A DNA stretch of 64,000 bases from Pseudomonas campi (GTDB lineage Bacteria > Pseudomonadota > Gammaproteobacteria > Pseudomonadales > Pseudomonadaceae), in NCBI RefSeq assembly GCF_013200955.2, contig NZ_CP053697.2:744001-808000 (forward strand), written 5' to 3'. How positions within the stretch are numbered: the stretch's first letter is position 1; each line of letters begins with the position of its first letter. Positions 41,943 through 51,870 of this stretch are shown in pieces. A model generated the notes under the pieces. That model was not told the origin of the DNA and ran no database searches. It worked only from the letters and a program-made list of their open reading frames with translations. A program made the position numbers and the translations under genes.

Positions 41943-43181
41943 ATGTCCCTGTCTCCCCAGCCGCGCCGGCTCTGGCGCGACGTCATTCTGTTCGATGGCC
42001 TCCAGGTGCAGCCGACGCCGATGACCGTGCTGGTCGAGGGCGGCCAGGTCGCCGGCCTGTGGCCGCAGGGCGCGTTCGATGAACGTCTTGCCGTAGGCGC
42101 CAGCGAGTCCGGCCGTGGCGGGGTGATGACGCCCGGTCTGGTCGATTGCCATACGCATCTGGTTTACGCCGGCAACCGCGCCGCCGAATTCGAGCAGCGC
42201 CTGGAGGGCGTCAGCTATAGCGAAATCGCCCAGGCCGGCGGCGGCATCCTCAGCACCGTGCGCGCCACTCGCGCCGCCAGCGAGGAGCAGCTGATCGTCG
42301 CCAGCCTGCCGCGCCTGGATGCGCTGCTGGCCGATGGCGTGACCACGCTCGAGATCAAGTCCGGTTACGGCCTGACCGTCGCCGACGAGCTGAAGATGCT
42401 GCGCGTGGCCCGTCGTTTGGGCGAGCTGCGCCCGGTGCGGGTGCTGACCACCTTGCTCGGCGCGCATGCCCTGCCGCCGGAATATGCCGGCCGCGCCGAC
42501 GACTACATCAGCCTGGTCTGCGAAGAGATGATCCCGGCAGCCGCGGCCGAAGGGCTGGCCGATGCGGTGGACGTGTTCTGCGAAGGCATCGCCTTCAGCC
42601 CGGCGCAGTGCGAGCGGGTGTTCCAGGCCGCGCAACGCCATGGCCTGGCGATCAAGGCACATGCCGAGCAGCTGTCCAACCTCGGTGGCAGCGCCCTGGC
42701 CGCCCGCTACGGCGCGCTGTCTGCCGACCATATCGAATACCTCGACGAAGCCGGCGTGCAGGCCCTGGCCGCTGCCGGCACTGTCGCCGTGCTGCTGCCC
42801 GGTGCCTTTCATTGCCTGCGCGAGACCCAGTTGCCGCCCATCGATTTGCTGCGCCAGTACGGCGTACCGATGGCGCTGGCCAGCGACGCCAACCCCGGCA
42901 CCTCGCCCATCTGCATGCCCACGCTGATGGCCAACCTGGCCTGCAGCCTGTTCCGTTTGACCCCGCGCGAAGCCTTGGCCGGTATGACCGCCCATGCCGC
43001 CCGCGCACTCGGCCGCCCTGACCTGGGGCGGATCGAGGTTGGGGCTCCCGCCGATCTGTGCCTGTGGGATGTGCAGCAACCCGCCGAGCTGGCCTATGCG
43101 GTCCAGCCGGGCCGGTTGCGTCAGCGCATCTTCAACGGCGCCATCAGTTACCGCAAAGAGGCCACCAGCCATGCACGCTGA
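41943..43181 (+). CDS. hutI: Imidazolonepropionase HutI
   Basis: A 412-residue zinc/iron amidohydrolase that opens the imidazolone ring of imidazolone-5-propanoate to give N-formimidoylglutamate. Metal ligands are in [10 protein letters not shown] (H70, H72), in [10 protein letters not shown] and at Asp of [13 protein letters not shown] 41943 is used; a TTG earlier would overlap the HutC operator. First gene of hutIG-yjiH-hutUHC; its 3' end overlaps hutG by 11 bases. Confidence 0.97.
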   Translation: MSLSPQPRRLWRDVILFDGLQVQPTPMTVLVEGGQVAGLWPQGAFDERLAVGASESGRGGVMTPGLVDCHTHLVYAGNRAAEFEQRLEGVSYSEIAQAGGGILSTVRATRAASEEQLIVASLPRLDALLADGVTTLEIKSGYGLTVADELKMLRVARRLGELRPVRVLTTLLGAHALPPEYAGRADDYISLVCEEMIPAAAAEGLADAVDVFCEGIAFSPAQCERVFQAAQRHGLAIKAHAEQLSNLGGSALAARYGALSADHIEYLDEAGVQALAAAGTVAVLLPGAFHCLRETQLPPIDLLRQYGVPMALASDANPGTSPICMPTLMANLACSLFRLTPREALAGMTAHAARALGRPDLGRIEVGAPADLCLWDVQQPAELAYAVQPGRLRQRIFNGAISYRKEATSHAR

Positions 43182-44139
43182 TCGTCATTCCATGCAGCTG
43201 TGGCAGGGCCGTATCGACCCGGAAGCCGACAGCCCGCGCTGGCACCAGCGCATTCAGCCACTGAGCGCGGACAGTCAGCCCGGCGTGGCCCTGCTCGGTT
43301 TCGCCAGCGACGAAGGGGTGCGCCGCAACCATGGCCGCGTTGGCGCGGTAAATGGTCCGCTGGCCATCCGCAAGGCCCTGGCCAATCTGGCCTGGCATCG
43401 CCAGGGTGCGGCCTATGACGCCGGCGATGTGCTCTGTGCCGATGGCGATCTGGAAAGCGCCCAGGCCCGTCTCGGTCACAACGTCTGCGCGCTGCTGGAT
43501 GCCGGGCATTTGCCCATCGTGCTCGGCGGCGGCCATGAAGTGGCTTTCGGCAGCTGGCAGGGCATCGCCGAGCATCTGGCGGGCTGCTCTTCACAAATAG
43601 CCGCGCCGCGTATGGACGCCCCGCGTATCGGCATTATCAATTTCGATGCGCACTTCGACCTGCGCGACCCGGCCCACGCCCGCTCTTCCGGCACGCCCTT
43701 CGCGCAGATCGCCGAGCAGTGCGCCGCGCGCGGCTGGCCGTTCGCCTACGCCTGCCTCGGTGTCAGCCGCGCCAGCAACACCCGCGCCCTGTTCCAGCGC
43801 GCCGCCGAACTGGACGTGCTGGTGCGCGAGGACCGCGAAATCCGCGAAGCCAGCCTGGACGTCATTGCCCAGCAACTGCAGGCCTTTATCGCCGGCTGCG
43901 ACGCCATCTACCTGACCATCGATATCGACGTATTGCCCGCCTGCGAAGCCCCCGGCGTCAGCGCCCCGGCGGCGCGTGGGGTGCCGCTGGCGCTGCTCGA
44001 ACCGCTGCTGGAAAGCGTGCGCGACAGCGGCAAGCTGCGCCTGGCCGACCTGGCCGAACTCAACCCCGAACACGACATCGACAGCCGCACCGCCAAGGTC
44101 GCGGCGCGGCTGATCCACCTGTTGACCCTGACCGGCTAA
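43171..44139 (+). CDS. hutG: Formimidoylglutamase HutG (arginase fold)
   Basis: A 322-residue ureohydrolase-fold enzyme. Dimanganese ligand motifs are [19 protein letters not shown] and [14 protein letters not shown]. It splits N-formimidoylglutamate into glutamate and formamide, completing the four-step pathway. Pseudomonas usually has HutF plus a different HutG, a formylglutamate amidohydrolase of M14-like fold; no hutF is seen here. Translationally coupled to hutI. Confidence 0.95.
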   Translation: MHADRHSMQLWQGRIDPEADSPRWHQRIQPLSADSQPGVALLGFASDEGVRRNHGRVGAVNGPLAIRKALANLAWHRQGAAYDAGDVLCADGDLESAQARLGHNVCALLDAGHLPIVLGGGHEVAFGSWQGIAEHLAGCSSQIAAPRMDAPRIGIINFDAHFDLRDPAHARSSGTPFAQIAEQCAARGWPFAYACLGVSRASNTRALFQRAAELDVLVREDREIREASLDVIAQQLQAFIAGCDAIYLTIDIDVLPACEAPGVSAPAARGVPLALLEPLLESVRDSGKLRLADLAELNPEHDIDSRTAKVAARLIHLLTLTG

Positions 44140-44163
44140 GCGCTGCTTGGCCACTTCCCTGAC

Positions 44164-44171
44164 AACAATAA
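44164..44171 (+). promoter_or_regulatory. Possible Hfq/Crc catabolite-repression site
   Basis: AACAATAA matches the AANAANAA motif bound by Hfq/Crc in Pseudomonas and lies just before a ribosome site (GAGG, 44177) in the hutG-yjiH gap. Confidence 0.5.
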
Positions 44172-44189
44172 ATACAGAGGAATGCACCG

Positions 44190-44267
44190 ATGACACCCTG
44201 CACCCAGCCCTGCCACAGCGGCAGCCCGACACTCCGTTCGTCGCGCACGGAGAGCCGTCATGTCTGA
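44190..44267 (+). CDS. Possible 25-residue upstream peptide overlapping the YjiH-family gene
   Basis: GAGG nine bases before ATG 44190 opens a 25-codon frame (MTPCTQPCHSGSP, then a Ser/Arg-rich tail) whose stop overlaps the first codons of the YjiH-family gene by eight bases. Position behind the AACAATAA motif suggests a coupled leader peptide. It may be chance; there is no family match. Confidence 0.3.
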   Translation: MTPCTQPCHSGSPTLRSSRTESRHV

Positions 44268-45585
44268 ACAACTCACGGCGCTCGCCAGCGTGTCCAGGGG
44301 GCGTGCCCTGGCCCGGCTGCTCGGTTATAGCCTGATCGGCCTGCTGCTGTTCTTCGTCCCGTTCGACATCGGCGGGCGTTCGACCATCCTCATCGACCAT
44401 GCCGCCAGTGCCCTGCAGCTGCATGCGCGGCCTCTGGTGATCGGCCTGGCGCTGCTGTTCATGTTCTACGGCGCGCTGGCGCCCTGGTTCGACGGCAGCT
44501 GGCGCCGCAGCCTGACCCACAAGGTATTCAGCGTGCTCAAGGTGTTCGGCCTGCTGATCGGTGTGGCTTATCTGTTGCAGCTGGGCCCGCAGGCCCTGTA
44601 CCAGCCGGGCATGTTGCCGTTCCTGTTCGACAAGCTGGTGCTCAGCCTGGCGCTGATCGTGCCGCTGGGCTCGCTGGCGCTGGTGTTCCTGATCGGCTTC
44701 GGCCTGCTCGAACTGGTCGGCGTGCTGATGCAGCCGGTGATGCGGCCGATCTGGCGCACGCCGGGCAAGTCGGCCATCGACGCCGTGGCCAGCTTCGTCG
44801 GCAGCTACTCGGTGGGCCTGCTGATCACCGATCGCATGTACCAGCAGGGCCATTACAGCGTGCGCGAGGCGGCGATCATCGCCACCGGCTTCTCCACCGT
44901 GTCCGCGCCGTTCATGGTAATCATCGCCAAGACCCTGGGCCTGATGGAGCAGTGGAACCTGTACTTCTGGGGCGCGATGCTGGTGACCTTTGCCGTTACC
45001 GCCGTCAGTGCGCGCATCTACCCGCTGTCGCGGTTGCCCTCGACGGCTCAACCGGAAGCGCAGCTGCAAGCGGGCGAGAGCCGCCTCGGCAGCGCCTGGC
45101 GTGCCGGCCTGCAGCAGGCCGGCAACGCGCCGTCGCTGTGGTCGGCGCTACGCGAAACCTTCCTCGACGGCCTGCGCATGACCGCCGCGATCCTGCCGAG
45201 CATCCTCGCCGTGGGCCTGCTCGGGCTGCTGGCCGCCCAGTACACCCCGTTGTTCGATGTGATCGGTCTGCTGCTCTACCCGGTGATCTGGCTGTTCGAC
45301 CTGGCTGAGCCGATGCAGGTGGCGCGCGCCATCTCCGCCGGGCTGGCCGAGATGTTCCTGCCGGCCATGTTGCTGAAAGACGCCGACGTGCTGGTCAAGT
45401 TCGTCACCGCCATCGTCTCGGTGAGCAGCGTGCTGTTTCTCTCCGCTTCCATTCCCTGCGTGCTGGCCACGCGGATTCCCCTGAGCCTGGGCCAGCTGTT
45501 GCTGATCTGGCTGCAGCGCACGCTGCTCAGCCTGCTGTTCGCCATCCCGCTGGGCTACCTCGCACAATTTCTGGGCTGGCTCTGA
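44260..45585 (+). CDS. YjiH family membrane protein in the hut operon
   Basis: A 441-residue membrane protein with about ten helices and a nucleoside-recognition (GATE) fold: GIGLLELVGVLMQPVMRP-like stretch and TPGKSAIDAVASFVGSYSVG. YjiH proteins are uncharacterised, presumed transporters. Its place between hutG and hutU under HutC-type control makes uptake of histidine, urocanate or an intermediate likely (inferred). No HutT- or ABC-type histidine transporter is in the locus, which strengthens this. ATG 44260 with GGAGAG upstream. Confidence 0.83.
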   Translation: MSEQLTALASVSRGRALARLLGYSLIGLLLFFVPFDIGGRSTILIDHAASALQLHARPLVIGLALLFMFYGALAPWFDGSWRRSLTHKVFSVLKVFGLLIGVAYLLQLGPQALYQPGMLPFLFDKLVLSLALIVPLGSLALVFLIGFGLLELVGVLMQPVMRPIWRTPGKSAIDAVASFVGSYSVGLLITDRMYQQGHYSVREAAIIATGFSTVSAPFMVIIAKTLGLMEQWNLYFWGAMLVTFAVTAVSARIYPLSRLPSTAQPEAQLQAGESRLGSAWRAGLQQAGNAPSLWSALRETFLDGLRMTAAILPSILAVGLLGLLAAQYTPLFDVIGLLLYPVIWLFDLAEPMQVARAISAGLAEMFLPAMLLKDADVLVKFVTAIVSVSSVLFLSASIPCVLATRIPLSLGQLLLIWLQRTLLSLLFAIPLGYLAQFLGWL

Positions 45586-45624
45586 CCGCCCACCCACTAC
45601 TGCCATCTCCACAGGAGCCGCAAG

Positions 45625-47295
45625 ATGACCAAGTTCCGCGATATCGAAATCCGTGCCCCGCGCGGCAATAAGCTGACCGCCAAGAGCTGGCTGACCGAAG
45701 CGCCGCTGCGCATGCTGATGAACAACCTCGACCCGGACGTGGCCGAGAACCCCAAGGAGCTGGTGGTGTACGGCGGCATTGGCCGCGCCGCGCGCAACTG
45801 GGAGTGCTACGACAAGATCGTCGAGAGCCTGACCAACCTGAACGACGACGAGACCCTGCTGGTGCAATCCGGCAAGCCGGTCGGCGTGTTCAAGACCCAC
45901 AGCAATGCGCCGCGCGTGCTGATCGCCAACTCCAACCTGGTGCCGCACTGGGCCAGCTGGGAACACTTCAACGAGCTGGATGCCAAGGGCCTGGCCATGT
46001 ACGGGCAGATGACCGCCGGCAGCTGGATCTACATCGGCAGCCAGGGCATCGTCCAGGGCACCTACGAGACCTTCGTCGAGGCCGGGCGCCAGCACTACAA
46101 CGGCAACCTCAAGGGTCGCTGGGTGTTGACCGCCGGGTTGGGCGGCATGGGCGGCGCCCAGCCGCTGGCCGCGACCCTGGCCGGTGCCTGCTCGCTGAGC
46201 ATCGAATGCCAGCAGACCAGCATCGACTTCCGTCTGCGCAGTCGCTACGTGGATGAGCAGGCCACCGACCTCGACGACGCCCTGGCGCGCATCGCCAAGT
46301 ACACCGCAGCAGGCAAGGCCATCTCCATCGCCCTGCTGGGCAACGCCGCCGAGATCTTCCCGGAACTGGTCAAGCGCGGAGTGCGCCCGGACATGGTCAC
46401 CGACCAGACCAGCGCCCACGACCCGCTCAATGGCTACCTGCCAATCGGCTGGAGCTGGGCGCAGTACCGCGACCGCGCACAGACCGACCCGGCCGCCGTG
46501 GTCAAGGCCGCCAAGCAGTCCATGGCCGTGCATGTGCAGGCCATGCTCGACTTCCAGCAGATGGGCGTGCCGACCTTCGACTACGGCAACAACATCCGCC
46601 AGATGGCCAAGGAGGAGGGCGTGGCCAACGCCTTCGATTTCCCCGGCTTCGTCCCGGCCTATATCCGCCCGCTGTTCTGCCGCGGTGTCGGCCCGTTCCG
46701 CTGGGCGGCGCTGTCCGGCAACGCCGAGGACATCTACAAGACCGACGCCAAGGTCAAGCAACTGATCCCCGACGACGCCCACCTGCACCGCTGGCTGGAC
46801 ATGGCCCGCGAGCGCATCGCCTTCCAGGGCCTGCCGGCGCGTATCTGTTGGGTCGGCCTGGGCCTGCGCGCCAAACTCGGCCTGGCCTTCAACGAGATGG
46901 TGCGTAGTGGAGAACTGTCGGCGCCTATCGTCATCGGTCGCGACCATCTGGATAGCGGTTCGGTGTCCAGCCCCAACCGCGAGACCGAAGCGATGATGGA
47001 TGGCTCCGACGCCGTGTCCGACTGGCCGCTGCTCAATGCCCTGCTGAATACCGCCAGCGGCGCCACCTGGGTCTCGCTGCACCATGGCGGCGGGGTGGGC
47101 ATGGGCTTCTCCCAGCATTCCGGTATGGTCATCGTCTGTGATGGCACCGACGAGGCCGCCGCGCGCATTGCCCGCGTGCTGACCAACGACCCGGGCACCG
47201 GGGTGATGCGCCACGCCGATGCCGGTTACCAGATCGCCATCGATTGCGCCCGCGAGCAGGGGCTGAACCTGCCGATGATTGGTAAAGGAGAGTGA
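45625..47295 (+). CDS. hutU: Urocanate hydratase HutU
   Basis: A 556-residue urocanase, standard length. The NAD site [10 protein letters not shown] (about 173-182) and the catalytic-region cysteine of [10 protein letters not shown] (about residue 408) are present. It hydrates urocanate to imidazolonepropionate using tightly bound NAD+. GGAG precedes ATG 45625. HutH starts two bases after its stop. Confidence 0.98.
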   Translation: MTKFRDIEIRAPRGNKLTAKSWLTEAPLRMLMNNLDPDVAENPKELVVYGGIGRAARNWECYDKIVESLTNLNDDETLLVQSGKPVGVFKTHSNAPRVLIANSNLVPHWASWEHFNELDAKGLAMYGQMTAGSWIYIGSQGIVQGTYETFVEAGRQHYNGNLKGRWVLTAGLGGMGGAQPLAATLAGACSLSIECQQTSIDFRLRSRYVDEQATDLDDALARIAKYTAAGKAISIALLGNAAEIFPELVKRGVRPDMVTDQTSAHDPLNGYLPIGWSWAQYRDRAQTDPAAVVKAAKQSMAVHVQAMLDFQQMGVPTFDYGNNIRQMAKEEGVANAFDFPGFVPAYIRPLFCRGVGPFRWAALSGNAEDIYKTDAKVKQLIPDDAHLHRWLDMARERIAFQGLPARICWVGLGLRAKLGLAFNEMVRSGELSAPIVIGRDHLDSGSVSSPNRETEAMMDGSDAVSDWPLLNALLNTASGATWVSLHHGGGVGMGFSQHSGMVIVCDGTDEAAARIARVLTNDPGTGVMRHADAGYQIAIDCAREQGLNLPMIGKGE

Positions 47296-47297
47296 TA

Positions 47298-48842
47298 GTG
47301 ACTGCTCTGAATCTGCACCCTGGCCAGTTGACCCTGGCCGACCTGCGCGCCGCCTACCAGGCCCCCGTGCACCTGACGCTGGACGCCGCGGCCTACCCGG
47401 CCATCGACGCCAGCGTCGCCTGTGTCAACCAGATCATCGCCGAGGGCCGCACCGCCTACGGCATCAACACCGGTTTCGGCCTGCTGGCCTCGACTCGCAT
47501 CGCCAACGACGACCTGGAAAAACTGCAGCGCTCGCTGGTGCTGTCGCACGCCGCCGGCATCGGCGAGCCGTTGAGTGACGCCATGGTGCGGTTGATCCTG
47601 CTGCTCAAGGTCAACAGCCTGGCGCGCGGCTTCTCCGGCATTCGGCGCAAGGTGATCGAGGCGCTGATCGCCCTGATCAACGCCGAGGTCTATCCGCACA
47701 TTCCGCTCAAGGGCTCGGTCGGTGCCTCCGGCGACCTGGCGCCGCTGGCGCATATGTCGCTCGTTCTTTTGGGAGAAAGCCAAGCTCGACACAAGGGTGA
47801 ATGGCTGCCGGCCACCGAGGCGCTGGCCATCGCCGGTCTGGAACCCATGACCCTGGCCGCCAAGGAGGGCCTGGCCCTGCTCAACGGCACCCAGGTCTCC
47901 ACCGCCTACGCCCTGCGCGGGCTGTTCGAGGCCGAGGACCTGTTCGCCGCCGCCAGCGTCTGCGGTGCCCTCACCGTGGAGGCCGCGCTGGGGTCACGGG
48001 CGCCTTTCGACGCGCGCATCCATGCTGCCCGTGGCCAGCGCGGGCAAATCGACGCGGCCGCTACCTACCGTCATCTGCTCGGTGCCAGCAGCGAAGTCGG
48101 CCGTTCCCACGCGGCCTGCGACAAGGTGCAGGACCCGTACTCGCTGCGCTGCCAGCCGCAGGTGATGGGCGCCTGCCTGACCCAGTTGCGCCAGGCCGCC
48201 GAGGTGCTGGCGGTGGAGGCCAACGCGGTGTCGGACAACCCGCTGGTGTTCGCCGCCGAAGGCGAGGTGATTTCCGGCGGCAACTTCCACGCCGAGCCGG
48301 TGGCCATGGCCGCCGACAATATCGCCCTGGCCATCGCCGAGATCGGTGCGCTGGCCGAGCGGCGCATTTCGCTGATGATGGACAAGCATATGTCGCAGCT
48401 GCCGCCGTTCCTGGTGGCCAATGGCGGGGTGAACTCCGGCTTTATGATCGCCCAGGTCACGGCTGCCGCCCTGGCCAGCGAGAACAAGGCTTTGGCCCAC
48501 CCGCACAGTGTCGACAGCCTGCCCACTTCGGCCAACCAGGAAGACCACGTGTCGATGGCTCCGGCCGCCGGCAAGCGCCTGTGGGAAATGGCCGCCAACA
48601 CCCGTGGTGTGCTCGCCGTGGAATGGCTGGGTGCCTGCCAGGGCCTCGACTTCCGCGCCGGTCTGCACAGCTCGCCAGCCCTGGAGCAGGCACGCCAGCT
48701 GCTGCGGGCCAAGGTGCCGTACTACGTCGAGGACCGCTTCTTCGCCCCCGACATCGCCCTGGCCGACGCGCTGCTCGCCGAACGGGTGCTGACCCCGTTG
48801 CTGCCGGCGGGGCTGCTGCCTTCCGGGCTACTTCTGGGTTGA
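47298..48842 (+). CDS. hutH: Histidine ammonia-lyase HutH
   Basis: A 514-residue lyase that removes ammonia from histidine to give urocanate. The MIO-forming Ala143-Ser144-Gly145 lies in [13 protein letters not shown]. The GTG at 47298 is chosen (GGAG seven bases upstream); a GTG two codons earlier is too near the ribosome site. It directly follows hutU; 172 bases with repeats separate it from hutC. Confidence 0.98.
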   Translation: MTALNLHPGQLTLADLRAAYQAPVHLTLDAAAYPAIDASVACVNQIIAEGRTAYGINTGFGLLASTRIANDDLEKLQRSLVLSHAAGIGEPLSDAMVRLILLLKVNSLARGFSGIRRKVIEALIALINAEVYPHIPLKGSVGASGDLAPLAHMSLVLLGESQARHKGEWLPATEALAIAGLEPMTLAAKEGLALLNGTQVSTAYALRGLFEAEDLFAAASVCGALTVEAALGSRAPFDARIHAARGQRGQIDAAATYRHLLGASSEVGRSHAACDKVQDPYSLRCQPQVMGACLTQLRQAAEVLAVEANAVSDNPLVFAAEGEVISGGNFHAEPVAMAADNIALAIAEIGALAERRISLMMDKHMSQLPPFLVANGGVNSGFMIAQVTAAALASENKALAHPHSVDSLPTSANQEDHVSMAPAAGKRLWEMAANTRGVLAVEWLGACQGLDFRAGLHSSPALEQARQLLRAKVPYYVEDRFFAPDIALADALLAERVLTPLLPAGLLPSGLLLG

Positions 48843-48858
48843 GTGTGTGCTCGGACTG

Positions 48859-48948
48859 CCCCCTCTCCCGTTCACGGGAGAGGGTTGGGGAGAGGGCGGG
48901 CCTGTACCCTCTCCCCCGGCCCCTCTCCCACAAGTGGGAGAGGGGGGA
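48859..48948. repeat. Tandem CCCTCTCCC/GGGAGAGGG palindromes between hutH and hutC
   Basis: Two stems, CCCTCTCCC-GTTCAC-GGGAGAGGG and CCTCTCCC-ACAAGT-GGGAGAGG, in sequence. They may reduce read-through to hutC or protect the hutH 3' end. Confidence 0.65.
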
Positions 48949-49014
48949 GGCTGCAAGTCGCTCCATGTGGGCGCTATCATCTGCGCACCGGGCGTATTCA
49001 CCCAAGGAGCCGCA

Positions 49015-49725
49015 GTGGCCAGCACGACCCCCCGTTACCAGGCGATCGAAGCCTTCCTGCTCGAACGTATCCACAACGGCACTTACCCGGTCCACCACCA
49101 GATCCCCCCGGAAGAACAGCTGGCCCGCGACTTCGCCGTCAGCCGCATGACCGCCAACAAGGCGATCAACAACCTGGTGCAGCAGGGCTATCTGGTGCGC
49201 CAGGCCGGCCTCGGCACCTTCGTCACCGACCGCAAGGCCGAGTCCTCGCTGCACGAGGTGCTCAATATCGCCGCCGAAGTCCGTGCGCGCGGGCATGTCT
49301 ACAGCAACGACGTGCTGCGCTGCGAAGCCATCGAGGCCGACGACGAAGTGGCCCTGCGCCTCGGCCTGCGCCTGGGCGCCCAGGTGTTCCACAGCATCCT
49401 GGTGCACCGCGAGAACGGCGTGCCGATCCAGCTGGAAGACCGCTTCGTCAACCCGCGCTGGGTGCCGCATTATCTGGACAGTGATTTTTCCCGGCAGACG
49501 CCCAACGAGGTGCTGGTCGCCAGTTGCCCGATTTCCGATGTCGAGCATGTGGTGGAAGCGGTGCTGGTGGATCAGCAGGTGGCCGGCTGGCTGGATATCG
49601 AAGCGGCAGCCCCCTGCCTGAGTGTGATCCGTCGCACCTGGTCGGACGATCACCTGGTCAGCTACGCGCGCCTGCTGCACCCCGGCGACCGCTACAAGCT
49701 GCGCTCGCGGATGACTCGCCGCTAA
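49015..49725 (+). CDS. hutC: GntR/HutC family repressor HutC
   Basis: A 236-residue regulator: winged helix (about 8-70; EEQLARDFAVSRMTANKAIN) and a UTRA ligand domain (about 90-230). HutC represses hut genes and is released by urocanate. The GTG at 49015 follows AAGGAG at good spacing. As the last gene of the operon it is likely autoregulated through the hutI operator, unless it has its own promoter past the repeats; no TGTATATACA is seen directly before it. Confidence 0.95.
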   Translation: MASTTPRYQAIEAFLLERIHNGTYPVHHQIPPEEQLARDFAVSRMTANKAINNLVQQGYLVRQAGLGTFVTDRKAESSLHEVLNIAAEVRARGHVYSNDVLRCEAIEADDEVALRLGLRLGAQVFHSILVHRENGVPIQLEDRFVNPRWVPHYLDSDFSRQTPNEVLVASCPISDVEHVVEAVLVDQQVAGWLDIEAAAPCLSVIRRTWSDDHLVSYARLLHPGDRYKLRSRMTRR

Positions 49726-49870
49726 GGCCTGATGCCGTTTCGCCCAACGCGGCTGGCCTAGCAACTGAGGCTGAAAAAGCGCGGTGCTACCCTTTGTCGG
49801 GCGCGCCGCCGGGCGCGGATTTCTGGCCTATGGTGGGCTGACACTCACTCCCAGTAGCGAGGAACCTGCC

Positions 49871-50119
49871 ATGACTACCCTGCATTGCACCTATCGCGAC
49901 CACGCCATCCGTGCCCATGTCATCGAGCATCCGGGCATCCCCACCCCCTGGGCTGGCGGCTGCCAGATCACCACACCGGAAGGGCAGACCACGCGGCGCC
50001 TGGTGCTGCCGCTGAACTACCGCTTCCTGGCCGAACTGGACAGCGCCCAGCAGGCCTCCATCGCCCACGGCAAGTGGCTGGTGGATCAGCGCCTGGATGG
50101 CGGTCGCGAACTGCACTGA
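49871..50119 (+). CDS. Conserved-looking small protein of unknown function
   Basis: An 82-residue protein (MTTLHCTYRDHAIRAHVIEH...) with no signal peptide or membrane helix and no recognised family. It is rich in His and Arg near the N-terminus and ends GGRELH. The start has GAGGAACC upstream. The 55-bp MITE-like palindrome begins five bases after its stop and could act as its terminator. Confidence 0.5.
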   Translation: MTTLHCTYRDHAIRAHVIEHPGIPTPWAGGCQITTPEGQTTRRLVLPLNYRFLAELDSAQQASIAHGKWLVDQRLDGGRELH

Positions 50120-50123
50120 CTGA

Positions 50124-50178
50124 CTAGGGTCTGTTGCCGCTTCGTCGCGGCCGTGAACGAAGCGGCAACAGACTCTAG
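50124..50178. mobile_element. 55-bp palindromic relative of the 272-bp MITE-like element
   Basis: Arms CTAGGGTCTGTTGCCGCTTC(GT) (50124-50145) and ACGAAGCGGCAACAGACTCT(AG) (50157-50178) flank CGCGGCCGTGA. Compared with 11612-11883, both arms change together (CCCGTTTC to GCCGCTTC), so pairing is kept. The rest of the gap to 50400 shows no gene. Confidence 0.65.
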
Positions 50179-50400
50179 AACCGGGGCAGGCCTTGGCCGC
50201 CTGCTCCGGCGCACTTCGAAAAGCCGGCGTGCTGTTCTGCCGCGCGCGGCACCTCCTATCTGCATGCTCGCTAACCTGGCCACGGCCCGTCCCGTCAGGG
50301 CGTTCGCCCCCGGCCAGCGCAGCCCTGCCTGGCCGCTGGCGGGCACCCCAGTTTTTACCTAGCCAGCGAGTACAAAAATCATAATTTCGCCAATCCCCGG

Positions 50401-50463
50401 CTCCGAACAGAATGCGGCCAACACCCACAGATAGCCGCAGCAGTGGAACAACCCTGTTCGGAG
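50401..50463 (+). promoter_or_regulatory. Nested two-stem leader before the flavin monooxygenase gene
   Basis: CTCCGAACAG (50401-50410) pairs perfectly with CTGTTCGGAG (50454-50463); inside it TGCGGC pairs with GCCGCA. It ends a few bases before the ribosome site GAGGAGG and 17 before the ATG. Candidate riboswitch-like or regulator-binding leader. Confidence 0.55.
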
Positions 50464-50479
50464 TCAGAGGAGGCACATC

Positions 50480-51799
50480 ATGACCGACCTGAATCAACCC
50501 GTCTTTGCGCAGCACACAGGCGTGACCCTTGAAGGAACAGAAATCGACACCCTGGTGGTGGGCGCCGGGCAGGCCGGCGTGGCCCTCAGCGAGCACTTGA
50601 ACAAGCTCGGCGTGCCGCACCTGGTGCTGGAGCGCAATCGTATCGCCGAAGCCTGGCGCACAGGTCGCTGGGATTCGCTGGTGGCCAATGGCCCGGCCTG
50701 GCACGACCGCTTCCCGGGCCTGGAGTTCGATGATCTCGACGCCGATGCCTTTGCCCCGAAAGACCGCGTAGCCGCCTATTTCGAAGCCTATGCGCAGAAG
50801 TTCGCCGCGCCGATCCACACCGGCGTGGAGGTGAAGAAGGTGGTGCGCAATAGCGACCGCGCGGGCTTCACTGTCGAAACCTCCGCGGGCGTGATCCAGG
50901 CCAACCGCGTGGTGTCCGCCACCGGGCCGTTCCAGCGCCCGGTGATCCCGCCGATCGCGCCCAAGGACGACCGACTCACGCAGATCCACTCCGCGCAGTA
51001 CTTCAACCCGCAGCAGCTGCCCGAGGGCGCGGTGCTGGTGGTGGGGGCGGGTTCATCCGGCGTACAGATCGCCGATGAGCTGATGCGTGCCGGGCGCAAG
51101 GTCTACCTCTCGGTCGGTCCGCACGATCGTCCGCCGCGCGCCTACCGCGGTCGCGACTTCTGCTGGTGGCTGGGCGTGCTCGGCCTGTGGGATGCCGAGG
51201 CCGCGCAGCCGGGAAAGGAGCACGTGACCATCGCCGTCAGCGGTGCCCGTGGCGGCCATACCGTCGACTTCCGTGGCCTGGCCCATCAGGGCATGACGCT
51301 GGTGGGGCTGACCCAGGCCTTCGACAACGGCGTGGTGACCTTCCAGCAGGACCTGGCCGACAACCTGGCGCGTGGCGACGAGAACTACCTGGCGCTGCTC
51401 GATGCGGCCGACGCCTACATCGCCCGCAATGGTCTCGACCTGCCGGAGGAGCCGGAAGCCCGTGCCAGCTACCCGGAGCCGGCGTGCGTGAGCCAGCCGC
51501 TGCTTGAGCTGGATCTGGTCCAGGCCGGCATCCGCACCATCATCTGGGCCACCGGCTATGCCGTCGATTTCAGCTGGCTGCAGGTGGATGCCTTCGACGC
51601 CAAGGGCAAGCCGCAGCATCAGCGCGGCGTGTCCAGCGAGCCGGGCATCTACTTCCTCGGCCTGCCGTGGCTGTCGCGCCGGGGCTCCACCTTTATCTGG
51701 GGCGTATGGCACGACGCCAAGCACATCGCCGGGCACATCGCCACGCAGCGCACCTACCTCGCCTACCGCGATGCCGTGCAGCGCCAGGCGCAAGACTGA
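50480..51799 (+). CDS. Flavin-containing monooxygenase-like FAD/NAD(P) oxidoreductase
   Basis: A 439-residue class B-type flavoprotein with two Rossmann motifs: VVGAGQAGVALSEHL (about 26-40) for FAD and VVGAGSSGVQIADEL for NADPH, plus TGPFQRP and ATGYAVDFSWL. Such enzymes N- or S-oxygenate small amines or perform Baeyer-Villiger chemistry. First gene of a four-gene cassette (Rid-like, DUF1028, ArgE-like), so it likely oxidises a nitrogen compound that is then hydrolysed. The substrate is unknown. GAGGAGG ribosome site. Confidence 0.88.
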   Translation: MTDLNQPVFAQHTGVTLEGTEIDTLVVGAGQAGVALSEHLNKLGVPHLVLERNRIAEAWRTGRWDSLVANGPAWHDRFPGLEFDDLDADAFAPKDRVAAYFEAYAQKFAAPIHTGVEVKKVVRNSDRAGFTVETSAGVIQANRVVSATGPFQRPVIPPIAPKDDRLTQIHSAQYFNPQQLPEGAVLVVGAGSSGVQIADELMRAGRKVYLSVGPHDRPPRAYRGRDFCWWLGVLGLWDAEAAQPGKEHVTIAVSGARGGHTVDFRGLAHQGMTLVGLTQAFDNGVVTFQQDLADNLARGDENYLALLDAADAYIARNGLDLPEEPEARASYPEPACVSQPLLELDLVQAGIRTIIWATGYAVDFSWLQVDAFDAKGKPQHQRGVSSEPGIYFLGLPWLSRRGSTFIWGVWHDAKHIAGHIATQRTYLAYRDAVQRQAQD

Positions 51800-51870
51800 G
51801 CCCAGCAACAGCCCCACTGGCACATGCCCGATGTGCCAGTTCCAACAGTCGGAATACAGGAAGCAAGTCG

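Noticed and set aside
45148..47214. 688-codon minus-strand frame opposite yjiH/hutU.
   Set aside because: Antisense shadow of conserved hut genes, His/Gln-rich, no domain.
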